A DNA stretch of 64,000 nt from the IMG/VR virus record IMGVR_UViG_3300008116_000011, positions 110,438-174,437 of that record; one strand, written 5' to 3'. The position numbers and the translations under genes were made by a program. The DNA comes from a virus. How positions within the stretch are numbered: position 1 is the stretch's first letter; each line of letters opens with the position of its first letter. Below the pieces are notes generated by a model that saw only the letters and a list, made by a program, of their open reading frames with translations, was not told where the DNA came from and made no database searches. Shown here in pieces: positions 35,784 through 44,032 of this stretch.

Positions 35784-36452
35784 TTATTTACCGTATTCGT
35801 ATTCGAGTATTTTCCCGACTAGATCCGATCTGTGGTTTTCTTTTAATTTAATCCACTTAATTTCGTCGATTTTTTTAGATAGTTCAATAGCATATTGTAA
35901 ACCGTTTGCTTCACCTGTTGGTATTCTAATATCAGTTTGTTCATTATCGCCGTTTATGACAATTTTACCTGTTTTACCTAAACGGGTTAATATAGCTAGC
36001 ATTTCACCTCTAGTTAGGTTTTGTGCTTCTTCTACAATTAAAATATCGTCAATTGTTTTACCACGAATAAATTGTACTGGTAGTGCTTTAACTTTACCTT
36101 CCTCAATTAATGCTGGTACTTCATTTTTATTAGTACAACATTTGTTAAGATTTTCAATAAGTGCTTCCATGTATGGATCAAACTTTTCACTTAATGCTCC
36201 TGGAAGATATCCCAGTGATTTACCTACTTCAATAGCGGCTCTTGTATTATAAATGCAGTTAATTTGTTTTTTCTTAAGAAAATCTAATGCGGCTTGAGCA
36301 CATACTAATGATTTACCGGAACCTGCTCTACCTGTTATAACTACTATTTGGTTTTCTACTATTAACCTTTTTGCTTCTTTTTGCTCTTCATTTAATTGAA
36401 GAGCATTAATAGACTTAATATCGTTTTTTCTTTCACGATTTGGTTCCCTCAT
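35784..36452 (-). CDS. phoH: PhoH-like P-loop ATPase
   Basis: I start this at the ATG at 36452 (MREPNRERKND); the frame is open upstream to 36485, but a late-type box (36467-36475) lies there. The 222-residue product has Walker A GRAGSGKS at 41-48, preceded by IVVIT, then a Walker B-like ILIVEEAQNLTRGEM near 140 and a sensor region INGDNEQTD. PhoH proteins are common in phages; RNA-related ATPase or nuclease functions have been proposed but remain unsettled. It lies between capsid and fibre genes. Confidence 0.85.
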   Translation of the reverse strand: MREPNRERKNDIKSINALQLNEEQKEAKRLIVENQIVVITGRAGSGKSLVCAQAALDFLKKKQINCIYNTRAAIEVGKSLGYLPGALSEKFDPYMEALIENLNKCCTNKNEVPALIEEGKVKALPVQFIRGKTIDDILIVEEAQNLTRGEMLAILTRLGKTGKIVINGDNEQTDIRIPTGEANGLQYAIELSKKIDEIKWIKLKENHRSDLVGKILEYEYGK

Positions 36453-36466
36453 GCAACAATGTTTGC

Positions 36467-36475
36467 TATAAATAT
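36467..36475 (-). promoter_or_regulatory. Late-type promoter element ATATTTATA for phoH
   Basis: ATATTTATA lies 14 nt upstream of the chosen phoH ATG (36452). Its position supports that start over the upstream in-frame codon. Confidence 0.5.
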
Positions 36476-36990
36476 TAAATATCAAGCAATTTTAGATTAC
36501 CCTCTTTATCATATCCCATATTACCTGGATTGATATCTAGGAATTGTTTTGTATTTATTTGTTGTGTTTTATAAAAAAAGTCTAGCCATCTGTTAAGTAG
36601 CTCTAATTTTTCTGGAGCTTTTTGTTTTAATTCTTCTACAGCGTTTTTTTTCTCTTTAGAATTTAAAGATATTGATTCTAACCACCCTGTAACATCTGAT
36701 GGGTAATTAAAATCAAAAATATCAGCTAATTCATCTAATTCTTTTCCTACTCTATCAGTGTCTAATTTTTCTTGAGCCATCCATCTTTTATCCCAGTTTA
36801 TTTTTACTATTTTAGCATATAATTCAGGATATTTAAGTGATGTCTCATACTCTTTTTTTACCATTGAATTTGAGGCAGGGCCCCAAATTTTAATTATATA
36901 TTGAGGAAGAGCATCAAAACTAAATACAGATTTAAAAGCACCATATTTGTTTAGTTTATCTTTACGATATCTTATTTTAGCTTCTTGCAT
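36475..36990 (-). CDS. Kinase-like fragment protein
   Basis: This 171-residue protein ends with DINPGNMGYDKEGNLKLLDI. That reads like the catalytic loop (Asp...Asn) and the metal-binding D(F/I) segment of a protein-kinase-like fold. Translation stops exactly where the activation segment would start. Earlier, IIKIWGPASNSMVKKEYETSLKYPELYAKIV may correspond to the kinase N-lobe Lys and helix C. A canonical kinase is about 270 residues, so the C-lobe is missing. Small phage proteins of this type exist, but their activity is unknown. It is transcribed from a late-type box at 37007, after the capsid terminator. Confidence 0.65.
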   Translation of the reverse strand: MQEAKIRYRKDKLNKYGAFKSVFSFDALPQYIIKIWGPASNSMVKKEYETSLKYPELYAKIVKINWDKRWMAQEKLDTDRVGKELDELADIFDFNYPSDVTGWLESISLNSKEKKNAVEELKQKAPEKLELLNRWLDFFYKTQQINTKQFLDINPGNMGYDKEGNLKLLDI

Positions 36991-37006
36991 TATTGTTAAT
37001 TATATC

Positions 37007-37015
37007 GATAAATAT
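37007..37015 (-). promoter_or_regulatory. Late-type promoter element ATATTTATC
   Basis: ATATTTATC (one mismatch) lies 16 nt upstream of the kinase-like ATG at 36990, just past the capsid terminator's U-run. Confidence 0.5.
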
Positions 37016-37021
37016 AAAAAA

Positions 37022-37045
37022 AGAGTCGAGCTTTCGCTCGACTCT
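37022..37045 (-). terminator. Strong intrinsic terminator after the major capsid gene
   Basis: A perfect 10-bp GC-rich stem (AGAGTCGAGC 37022-37031 with GCTCGACTCT 37036-37045) with a 4-nt loop is followed on the minus transcript by a T7 run. It ends 23 nt after the capsid stop codon. Confidence 0.92.
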
Positions 37046-37067
37046 CTTATTATCATCATTCTAATGA

Positions 37068-38741
37068 TTAAGCAATACCAAGGGCGTTTAAGCCATTAAC
37101 AAACACTTTACCATAGAATTCAGGACGTACCATTTTCTTAGCGTAACGAGTCATGATACCTTTTCTTGGTACGAAAGTTTCTGGATCGTACACAAGAGGG
37201 GTCATCAACAATGGTACATAAGGAGCATAAACAGCACCTGATTCAAGGAACTGAGCACCTTTGTAACCCATTAAGATCACGTTATTGCTGAAGTAAGGGT
37301 TAACATATACTTTGAAACGAGAGTTCAAAGAACCGATCTTTTGGCTACCGAAGTTAAACACTTTCTCAAGATCAGCACCTGCATCAGAAGCATATCCTGG
37401 GATAGACTGCATGATAGTAGCGATCTGAGGAGAGATAACTAAGAAGTTAGCTTGACCACGAAGAGTCTTTTGTAAGATCTTGTTAGATACAGATTGTAAT
37501 ACAGTACCCAATGTTGCAAACCAACCACCTTGTGTGTTATAGAAACCACCAGTTGTAGTAGAAGTTTGAACGAAAGTTGAACCATTCCACAATTTGTTGT
37601 TTTCAGCTGACCAGTAACCAATAGTAGCTGCTTCTTCAGTTAACATAGAAAGGATTTCTAAGTCGATTTCCATTGCAATGTACTGAGAAAGAAGACCTGT
37701 TAATTCCGCTTCAGCGTCGATGTTCTGATAAGCGTTAAGGTCTTGAGCTAATTCTGGTGTCCATTGAGCCTTTAATTTACGAGTCTTAGCAACAATAGCA
37801 TCAGATTTTAACTGGATATTGATTGTTGGGATGTCGATTTGAGCAGGATCAGCGGCATTCGGAATAGCGATGTTAGTATTGTCAGCTTCGAAATCACCAC
37901 GTAAAGCAGGAGTTGTTTGCTTATTGTAGTACAATTCGATTGAACCAGAAGAGGTTGAACCAGTTAATGGGAAATTAACTACGAATTGTAATGCAGTAGC
38001 ACCACTACCACTCTGATAGTTAGTGAACTGTTGTAATACTACAGGAGCAGCAACTACAGAGCTACTTGGAATCCAAGCTTGTACTGACAAGAAGTCAGGT
38101 AAAGCTAAGTTAGAAGCTAATTGAGCATCAGATACATTGATTACATATAATGAACCAGTAGAAGACTCATAACGAGAATCCCAATCAACATCAGCTAAAG
38201 AATTAACTAAAGATGCAGAATAAGTAACAGATGCAGAGAATTGGTTAATTGAATAACCATATCTACCTTGACCATAAAGACCACCTGTTGGATCTACGTT
38301 AGTGATGTCATAATCAGTTGCCTGAACATCAGCTAATGAACCATAAAGTGATTTACCTTGCTGGAAAGGAGTTTTGTTATTACCATACTGGAAATCCAAG
38401 TAGAATACGAGGCCAGAAGGCATAGACATTGGTTGAACTGAAACGAAGTCTTTAGCTACGATTTCAGCAAATACACGGCGAACGAGTGGTAATGCGATAC
38501 CAGCCCAGTTTTCACCAGTTCCACCAAGCATAGAGTTGGTACCAGCAGTAATGTTGGTAGACTCAACTACTAATTGCTTAGCTTGGTTCTCAAGGATCAC
38601 AGCCATATTGTTTTTTTCAATTTCGCTGCCAATGCCCTCAAGAAGACCGCTCTTACTCCATTTGGTAGCAACCTTAGCAGCTTCTGCTTGTTGGCTCTTC
38701 CATGGATTAGCGCTTTCTAAAAGCATGTTTAAATTTTCCAT
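37068..38741 (-). CDS. Major capsid protein, T4 gp23-like
   Basis: This 557-residue capsid subunit (T4 gp23 is 521) carries conserved gp23 sequence: NWAGIALPLVRRVFAEIVAKDFVSVQPM (about 78-105, described here), GLVFYLDFQYG, and RGQANFLVISPQIATIMQ near 430. The N-terminal 60 residues are charged and helical and would be removed by the gp21 protease. VVE-S at E60/S61 fits the cleavage rule and lies near T4's own site at residue 65. It follows scaffold gp22 and is insulated downstream by a strong terminator, as expected for the most abundant protein. Confidence 0.95.
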   Translation of the reverse strand: MENLNMLLESANPWKSQQAEAAKVATKWSKSGLLEGIGSEIEKNNMAVILENQAKQLVVESTNITAGTNSMLGGTGENWAGIALPLVRRVFAEIVAKDFVSVQPMSMPSGLVFYLDFQYGNNKTPFQQGKSLYGSLADVQATDYDITNVDPTGGLYGQGRYGYSINQFSASVTYSASLVNSLADVDWDSRYESSTGSLYVINVSDAQLASNLALPDFLSVQAWIPSSSVVAAPVVLQQFTNYQSGSGATALQFVVNFPLTGSTSSGSIELYYNKQTTPALRGDFEADNTNIAIPNAADPAQIDIPTINIQLKSDAIVAKTRKLKAQWTPELAQDLNAYQNIDAEAELTGLLSQYIAMEIDLEILSMLTEEAATIGYWSAENNKLWNGSTFVQTSTTTGGFYNTQGGWFATLGTVLQSVSNKILQKTLRGQANFLVISPQIATIMQSIPGYASDAGADLEKVFNFGSQKIGSLNSRFKVYVNPYFSNNVILMGYKGAQFLESGAVYAPYVPLLMTPLVYDPETFVPRKGIMTRYAKKMVRPEFYGKVFVNGLNALGIA

Positions 38742-38763
38742 TCTAAGAAATTTTGTTTTTAAA

Positions 38764-39888
38764 TTATTTAATGTTTGCTAACTTTTTCATCCTAGCAATG
38801 AAGTCGTTACTTTCAACAATTGCTTGTTTTTGTGGAGCAACGCCTGCTGCTTTAGATGCAAATCCTAAAGATTCTTTGATATGAGCTTTTCCAGATTTAG
38901 TAGCAAATGTTTCGTTTAATGATTCATAAACAAGTTTTGCTTCTTTAGCTGATTCAGCTTTATCAAATGCTTGTACAACCTTAATTTTTTGTGATTCAGT
39001 TAAGTTTTTAGACTTAAAGATTTTGTTAACATAAAGTAACTTAGCGTTTAACAAGTTAACTTCTTGAAGTTCTTGACGAAGAGTATTTACAGTTTCAAGA
39101 GCTAAATTTAGATCTTCCTGCATTTTTTTCTTCTTCTTGTAATCTTCAACTCCTTCTTCTTCAGCAGTGTCTTTTTTATCACCACGTTTAGAAGCAGGAA
39201 CGTCACCTTTGTTACCACCGTACTTTTTGTGTTTTTTACCTTCAGTAAGCTCGGTTTCTTCATCTAACAATTCAGCTAGAATTTCATCGAGGTTTACTTC
39301 TTCAATGTCTACAACTTCATCATCGGCTGTGTCAGGTAACTCATCAGACATTTTCATATCCGCAGATACGTCTATGTTTGCGTTACCATCACCACCCATT
39401 TCTTGAGAAACTATGTCGCGGATCATAGCTTCTAATTCATCTATGGAAAGTTCAGATACTTCTTTTTCTTCCTCTTCTGATTCTTCTTCGTCGTCTTCTA
39501 CATCTTCAACGTCTTCTTCGGCTTCGATTTCTTCTTCATCTTCAGCCTTTTTAGCTTCGTTTAATTCTGCATCAAGTTCGGCGAGAATTTCATCAAGGTC
39601 GATTTCGGCGATTGAATTATCGTCGTCATCATAATTCATACCTGACATTCCTTCCATTTTTTCTTTAGCCATTTCAGCTTCGATGTCATCAGTCATCTTG
39701 TCATCTAATTCATCGATCATGTCATCTTCTGTCAAGTCGTCCATCTTTTCTTGCAATCTTGCATTGAACATAGATGTTAAACGTGGCATAAAAGCTTCTT
39801 CAAGAGCGAGTTTAGCTTGAGCAAGAGCAGTTTCGCGAACAGCTTTAGCGTCAGCAATGGCCTCCTTTAAAAGGTCTTTTGTGTTCAT
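38764..39888 (-). CDS. Prohead scaffold protein, T4 gp22-like
   Basis: This 374-residue scaffold is extremely acidic in residues 40-190 (DDDD, EEDVEDVEDDEEESEEEEKE) and then has a Lys-rich segment and coiled coil. The start MNTKDLLKEAIADAKAV and the end VESNDFIARMKKLAN resemble gp22. Several xxE-A/G/S sites (LLKE-A, LTE-G, IVE-S) are candidate gp21 cuts; T4 gp22 is degraded during maturation. It lies between the protease region and gp23 in the T4 order. The roughly 130-nt leader upstream (39889-40019) has no gene but contains an ATATTTATTTA box near 40003. Confidence 0.9.
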   Translation of the reverse strand: MNTKDLLKEAIADAKAVRETALAQAKLALEEAFMPRLTSMFNARLQEKMDDLTEDDMIDELDDKMTDDIEAEMAKEKMEGMSGMNYDDDDNSIAEIDLDEILAELDAELNEAKKAEDEEEIEAEEDVEDVEDDEEESEEEEKEVSELSIDELEAMIRDIVSQEMGGDGNANIDVSADMKMSDELPDTADDEVVDIEEVNLDEILAELLDEETELTEGKKHKKYGGNKGDVPASKRGDKKDTAEEEGVEDYKKKKKMQEDLNLALETVNTLRQELQEVNLLNAKLLYVNKIFKSKNLTESQKIKVVQAFDKAESAKEAKLVYESLNETFATKSGKAHIKESLGFASKAAGVAPQKQAIVESNDFIARMKKLANIK

Positions 39889-40019
39889 TTTTCCTTAAAT
39901 TTAGTTTGCGGAAATAAGCTTAATGTAAAAAGCTTAATAGGTTGTTATTGATATTGACAGAGCTATAAAGAGTAGAGTAGGATAGCTCATTAGTCGTAAA
40001 TAAATATATGTGGAAATAC

Positions 40020-40045
40020 AAAAACCGCGTTTCGATGCGATTTTT
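40020..40045 (-). terminator. Intrinsic terminator before the scaffold gene leader
   Basis: The minus transcript folds AAAAATCGC with GCGGUUUUU (9 pairs including one G-U, loop of 8), ending in a U-run. It overlaps the stop codon of the gene at 40044 and isolates the protease-leader operon from gp22-gp23. Confidence 0.65.
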
Positions 40046-40454
40046 ATTCAAAAGCTCTTTGGTAAGATTTAGCTGCTTCTTTTAAAGAGCTAGCGGCCCA
40101 TTTAAGTTGATATGCTGTTTCACTTAGATTATCTAATTTATTACTAATTTTTTCTAATTCACGTACATTATCAGGAATATCAAATATATCATATGGTTCA
40201 TATATATCAAAATATTCTTCAAATAATTTTTTTAAAACGTTTTCTGTATTTTCTAGATTTTGTTTAAGAGTTTCTAGTTGAGATGGATTGTTGATAACAT
40301 CACTTATACTTAAACTAGATAATTGATCCGCATAAGATTGAACTTTATCTGAAAAGAAATTTTCTTCTTTTTGAGCTTTAGCTACTAAATCATCTATGCT
40401 TTTTCTAGGAGGTGTTACTCTAGCTTCTTTTAGTATGTCATGAAGTTTAATCAT
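40044..40454 (-). CDS. Leader-bearing small protein of the head cluster
   Basis: This 136-residue protein starts MIKLHDILKE followed by ARVTPPRKS. LKE-A is a match to the prohead protease rule, and the same ILKE-AR junction begins the polyprotein at 57010. The rest is helical (FFSDKVQSYADQLSSL, LENTENVLKKLFEEYF). Its ATG overlaps the stop of the 42-residue basic gene (ATGA). It is inferred to be a prohead core or internal protein, as its location next to gp22 is where T4 has core proteins. Confidence 0.68.
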   Translation of the reverse strand: MIKLHDILKEARVTPPRKSIDDLVAKAQKEENFFSDKVQSYADQLSSLSISDVINNPSQLETLKQNLENTENVLKKLFEEYFDIYEPYDIFDIPDNVRELEKISNKLDNLSETAYQLKWAASSLKEAAKSYQRAFE

Positions 40455-40579
40455 CTTCCTTGTCCTCTATAGTTTTTTTCTGAACGATCGTGTTTATTAA
40501 ATGACTTTTGTGATTTGCCTTTTTTGCGTTTGCCAAAAGTAATTTTAGTTGAACCGCTTGAACCTTTTGCTTTTGCCAT
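40451..40579 (-). CDS. 42-residue very basic protein of the head cluster
   Basis: This short gene reads MAKAKGSSGSTKITFGKR..., with a Lys-rich middle and a C-terminus KNYRGQGR. It contains about 13 Lys/Arg residues and would be expected to bind nucleic acid or the acidic scaffold. I recall similarly short proteins ending in YRGQGR beside capsid genes in T4-like cyanophages, which supports it being real. It starts 8 nt after the ferritin-like gene and overlaps the next start by ATGA. Its function is unknown. Confidence 0.75.
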   Translation of the reverse strand: MAKAKGSSGSTKITFGKRKKGKSQKSFNKHDRSEKNYRGQGR

Positions 40580-40587
40580 GACTTTTA

Positions 40588-40959
40588 TTATTGTAAGTTA
40601 ACTAATTTATATTTGGTTGAATATAATAAATTTACTACGTTATCTATTTCGTTTTGAATAAAACTATCTGCTAAATTTGGTGCTTGTCTTAAAGCACATA
40701 CAATTTGAATTAACTTATCAAAATAAGCTACAATATTTGCACCGTCACAATTATTATCTAAGTTAACTACCGGTTTAAATTTAATTAAACCATATTTTCC
40801 TTGATATGATTCTACTAAACCATCAATTAAATCAACTATATCTTCATAATATTTTTGAAGTGCTTTGTGAGCAGCATAAGCACCAGGACCACTTACACCT
40901 AAATGAAATACGTGTGCTTGAGTTCTAGAGTGCATTAATATCGATGCTAATTCTTCCAT
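40588..40959 (-). CDS. Ferritin/Dps-like helical protein
   Basis: This 123-residue, largely helical protein contains SRTQAHVFHLGVSGPGAYAAHKALQKYY (about 11-38, described), DIVDLIDGLVESYQG and a C-terminal helix. H-x-x-H and Glu/Asp positions in helices resemble the Dps/ferritin-like bundle. From memory, phage proteins with this AHVFH...AHKALQ.YY pattern form a named but uncharacterised family (possibly DUF5856). It sits in the protease-scaffold operon, so it might be a virion-packaged DNA-protecting or metal-binding protein. Function is inferred. Confidence 0.6.
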   Translation of the reverse strand: MEELASILMHSRTQAHVFHLGVSGPGAYAAHKALQKYYEDIVDLIDGLVESYQGKYGLIKFKPVVNLDNNCDGANIVAYFDKLIQIVCALRQAPNLADSFIQNEIDNVVNLLYSTKYKLVNLQ

Positions 40960-40965
40960 GTTGTT

Positions 40966-41292
40966 TTATTTTGTCTCTTTTAATCCATAAGGTATACCTA
41001 ATACTCCATGAACTGCTCTTCTAAATGCTTTTTGAGTTTCCATTTGAATTGCTTTCATTACAAGTTCTTGTAAAGCAGGATTATTAATTAATAAAGGTAT
41101 TTTTCCATTTGAAGGATCATGATAAAATGCACTTAGTTTTATTCTCATCATTCCATGATCATTAATGTAAAGTTTAACAGATGGAACATCGTCCATTAAT
41201 TCTCGATCTGGAAGGTAATTGTGTTCTTCTTCATCAACAATTCCTGCTAATTCTTGCATTCTTTTAGATTCTGTAATGAATTGTTTTGACAT
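40966..41292 (-). CDS. Leader-bearing protein (candidate internal protein)
   Basis: The 108 residues start MSKQFITESKRMQELAGIVDEEEH, clearly paralogous to the leader of the next upstream gene (MSKQFITEAKRMQKLAGI). IVDE-E is the closest match to a protease site but is weaker than those at 4404 and 57764. The body contains DVPSVKLYINDHGMMRIKLS and a helical C-terminus. Function is not recognised. Placement next to gp21 supports a prohead core role. Confidence 0.65.
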   Translation of the reverse strand: MSKQFITESKRMQELAGIVDEEEHNYLPDRELMDDVPSVKLYINDHGMMRIKLSAFYHDPSNGKIPLLINNPALQELVMKAIQMETQKAFRRAVHGVLGIPYGLKETK

Positions 41293-41297
41293 TTTAA

Positions 41298-41747
41298 TTA
41301 TTTGTATGGGTTTTCCTTTGCTTTATTCCAATAAATTAAACTATCTTCACCAATAGAAAATTCATTAGAATGATTTTTTATATAATCTTCAGCATATCTC
41401 TTTAAAACATCAGCAGCTTCTGCTCCTGTCATGTCGCTAGAACCGAATGCAAATTTTTTAGTTCTATCATTTATTGAACTTCCTAAATCTAATTTTTTTT
41501 CATCACTCATTTTATTAAGAACGGGTCTGATGTTTTTTTCATAGAATGCTATTTGAGCTTTTCTATCAGCTTGTTGTTTTTGATCTAGTTGATGCACTTT
41601 AACTCCACCTAATATAGTAGCAGCTGTTAGTCCTAATCCAATAAGCCAATCTTTAAAACCTTCGTCTATTGTTTCTTCTTGATTTTCAGCAATAATGCCT
41701 GCTAGTTTTTGCATTCTTTTTGCTTCGGTAATAAATTGCTTTGACAT
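41298..41747 (-). CDS. Leader-bearing protein with one hydrophobic segment
   Basis: The 149 residues start MSKQFITEAKRMQKLAGIIAENQEE, sharing the leader with its downstream neighbour and the genes at 4404, 50544 and 57764. TIDE-G near residue 29 is a possible cut. A hydrophobic stretch DWLIGLGLTAATILGGVKV (about 33-51) follows, then a charged helical part. The membrane-like segment is unusual for an internal protein; it may be buried or may insert after DNA ejection. It starts 12 nt downstream of the gp21 gene. Confidence 0.65.
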   Translation of the reverse strand: MSKQFITEAKRMQKLAGIIAENQEETIDEGFKDWLIGLGLTAATILGGVKVHQLDQKQQADRKAQIAFYEKNIRPVLNKMSDEKKLDLGSSINDRTKKFAFGSSDMTGAEAADVLKRYAEDYIKNHSNEFSIGEDSLIYWNKAKENPYK

Positions 41748-41759
41748 TCTAGTTTAATT

Positions 41760-42401
41760 TTAATATCCAGGTAATTCACAAGTACAGAAACCAGCGCGAT
41801 TGCAAAGGATTTCTGTTACTAGTTCGTTAATTTTATCTAATTTCTTTTGTTCTTGTTTATTATATTGATTATATTGTTTAGATTCACTAACAATTTCCAT
41901 AAACGCACCTTGTGTTGATGGAGTTGATACGAAATCCCAACATAATAATTCAAAATCGGGTTGTACTTCAACAGTCTCACCGATTTGTTTTACAGAACCC
42001 ATACCACGAGATGAAATACCAATAGTAATACCTGCAATTAACAATGCTTTTAAAATATTACCTGATGGTGTTGGTAGTACTTCAATTTTTCCCATTACAT
42101 CATCTTTATCCCACCATAAATCTTTAATGTTATGACATACATTTTTTAAGTTGATGATTGGAGATTCTGGGTGGTCTAATTCACCTAGTGCTCTATTTTC
42201 TTTAATGTATGTGTCTTTATATTTTTGTACTTCTCTTTCAAGAGTATCTTTAGGATATACACGACCATTACCATTTTTTGCTTCAGCACGTTGTACCAAA
42301 CCTTGAACAATAAGACGTCCACCGTTGTTTTTAATAGATTCCTCCAACATTGATGGAGTAATATTAAAAGTAGTAATACGCTCTATTAATAGTTCTTTCA
42401 T
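41760..42401 (-). CDS. Prohead core serine protease, T4 gp21-like
   Basis: This protease matures the prohead by cutting scaffold, core, internal and capsid proteins. The 213 residues (T4 gp21: 212) carry ENRALGELDHPESP with candidate catalytic His77, and GITIGISSRGMGS with Ser130/Ser131, in the arrangement of the T4/herpesvirus-type prohead proteases. The substrate rule for T4 gp21 is (L/I)xE before a small residue, and many proteins here contain it. The gene follows a 543-residue core-region gene with overlapping ends and precedes the leader proteins and scaffold. Confidence 0.93.
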   Translation of the reverse strand: MKELLIERITTFNITPSMLEESIKNNGGRLIVQGLVQRAEAKNGNGRVYPKDTLEREVQKYKDTYIKENRALGELDHPESPIINLKNVCHNIKDLWWDKDDVMGKIEVLPTPSGNILKALLIAGITIGISSRGMGSVKQIGETVEVQPDFELLCWDFVSTPSTQGAFMEIVSESKQYNQYNKQEQKKLDKINELVTEILCNRAGFCTCELPGY

Positions 42402-44032
42402 TAGTTAAGATTATATCCTTTTTCTCTCAATTTATAAATAACTTCACTCCAAACAGCATCATTATATCTTTTTCCTACACTATCTTCAAACATAGAAAAT
42501 ACATTATCTAAATCAGATAATCTAGGATTTTCAATATCATTTGTATTGATGTGGTCCATAAAATTATCTATTATCATAGAAACAGCATCTCTTCCAGATG
42601 GAGGTGCATCAAGATCTCCTTCGTAATCATCATAATCGTCAGAATTTCTTCTAACTATTAATGCACTTCTCATTTCTCTTTCAGCTTCAGGATCACCCGC
42701 AGCTTCCATTCCAGCAGGACCCATTTCATCTAATAGTTCGTTAACCATTTTTTTAATGGTTTCTTTTAATCCAGGTTTATAACTATTGCTAGACTTTCCA
42801 AGATCACTAGCGCCAGGTGAGATAGTATTAGGAAGTGCACGTCGAGCAGCATCTACAGGATTTGTAGACTGTGATGGTTTTTTCTTTTCAACTGCATCAG
42901 ATGTAAAATTAGAACCTTTATCATCAGGATCAGCATCTAATGCTTTCCTTACAGCTGATATTATTTGTTGTTTTGAAACTCCATCAAGTCCTGTATAGTT
43001 AAATATAAGTTCAAGTAGTCCATCTAATTCACCAGCCATATTTATAAGCTTAAGAGCTTGAAGTAGAGATGGTGCTTGTTGTAATCTTCTTAAAAAGGTT
43101 TGTTCATCAGGAGTGTTACTTAAAGTATTTTCTTTAATGTTTGATTCATTAAAAGCATTAGTGTCTCTTATTTTTTCAGGAGTCATTCTTGATAAAGCAG
43201 TAATGACACTATCTACATATCTACTATCAACTTGAGCTGATCTCATTGCTTTGTTTAGATATCCAACAATGTCATCTTTATATTCCTTCCATGAGCCTTG
43301 TATTCTATCTGTTACACTTATTTTTTTAACAGGATTATTTTTGTTATCTTTATAAAAAGTAATAGCAATATATTCATCCCTATTTCCTGGGCGCTCAAAG
43401 GCCATATCAAATCCAAAAGTACCATCTTGATTATTGTACCATCTTATATCAGTTAATTTAAGAGGAGACTCTTTATTTCCTGAAAAAGAGGTAGGTTGGA
43501 TAGATAATGGGTGGTTAGATAAATAGTCTTTTTGAATATTTTTTAAAGAATTAAATTCACTACTTTGAATTTCTTTATCACTAACTGAGGTTAGTTCAGT
43601 TAAACTTTTTTTAGATTCCTTAACGATACGAATTTTCTTCATTTCGTTTTTCTTATCCTTATCTTTAGCAGATTCTAAACCATCAGGTCTATTTTTGCTT
43701 TTGATTGGCTTGCTAACTTCTTCCTTAGGAATATCTGTTACAGTAGTAGCAGGATAAATACCATCTTGCTCGTCAACTTCCGGCTCTTGTACTACTTTTT
43801 TGTACTTAGCTGGTTGGGTTGGGTAGTCATATGATGGAGCTTTGTCAGGAGTGCCTTTAACAGCGTTACCTTCGTTTAATAATCCTTTAGATTTAAGGAT
43901 CTTAACTGAGTCATCAAATGAGTTATGGTTAGTTACAAAGTTAGGAAATAACATTCTTGCATTACGCAAAAATTGATGTTGGGTCATTCTTCCCTCTTTT
44001 AACTCTTGGTATTGTACGCTAATACTTTTCAT
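42401..44032 (-). CDS. Large prohead-core-region protein
   Basis: I do not recognise this 543-residue protein. It starts MKSISVQYQELKEGRMTQHQFL; ELKE-G and LLNE-G (about residue 53) are candidate protease sites. Residues 60-160 are Pro/Lys/Asp-rich and low-complexity. The middle has NQDGTFGFDMAFERPGNRDEYIAI. Near 310, EQTFLRRLQQAPSLLQALKLINMAG looks helical. Late residues are acidic. It lies between portal and protease, where T4 has the small core genes 67 and 68, so a head-core function is plausible. Confidence 0.6.
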   Translation of the reverse strand: MKSISVQYQELKEGRMTQHQFLRNARMLFPNFVTNHNSFDDSVKILKSKGLLNEGNAVKGTPDKAPSYDYPTQPAKYKKVVQEPEVDEQDGIYPATTVTDIPKEEVSKPIKSKNRPDGLESAKDKDKKNEMKKIRIVKESKKSLTELTSVSDKEIQSSEFNSLKNIQKDYLSNHPLSIQPTSFSGNKESPLKLTDIRWYNNQDGTFGFDMAFERPGNRDEYIAITFYKDNKNNPVKKISVTDRIQGSWKEYKDDIVGYLNKAMRSAQVDSRYVDSVITALSRMTPEKIRDTNAFNESNIKENTLSNTPDEQTFLRRLQQAPSLLQALKLINMAGELDGLLELIFNYTGLDGVSKQQIISAVRKALDADPDDKGSNFTSDAVEKKKPSQSTNPVDAARRALPNTISPGASDLGKSSNSYKPGLKETIKKMVNELLDEMGPAGMEAAGDPEAEREMRSALIVRRNSDDYDDYEGDLDAPPSGRDAVSMIIDNFMDHINTNDIENPRLSDLDNVFSMFEDSVGKRYNDAVWSEVIYKLREKGYNLN

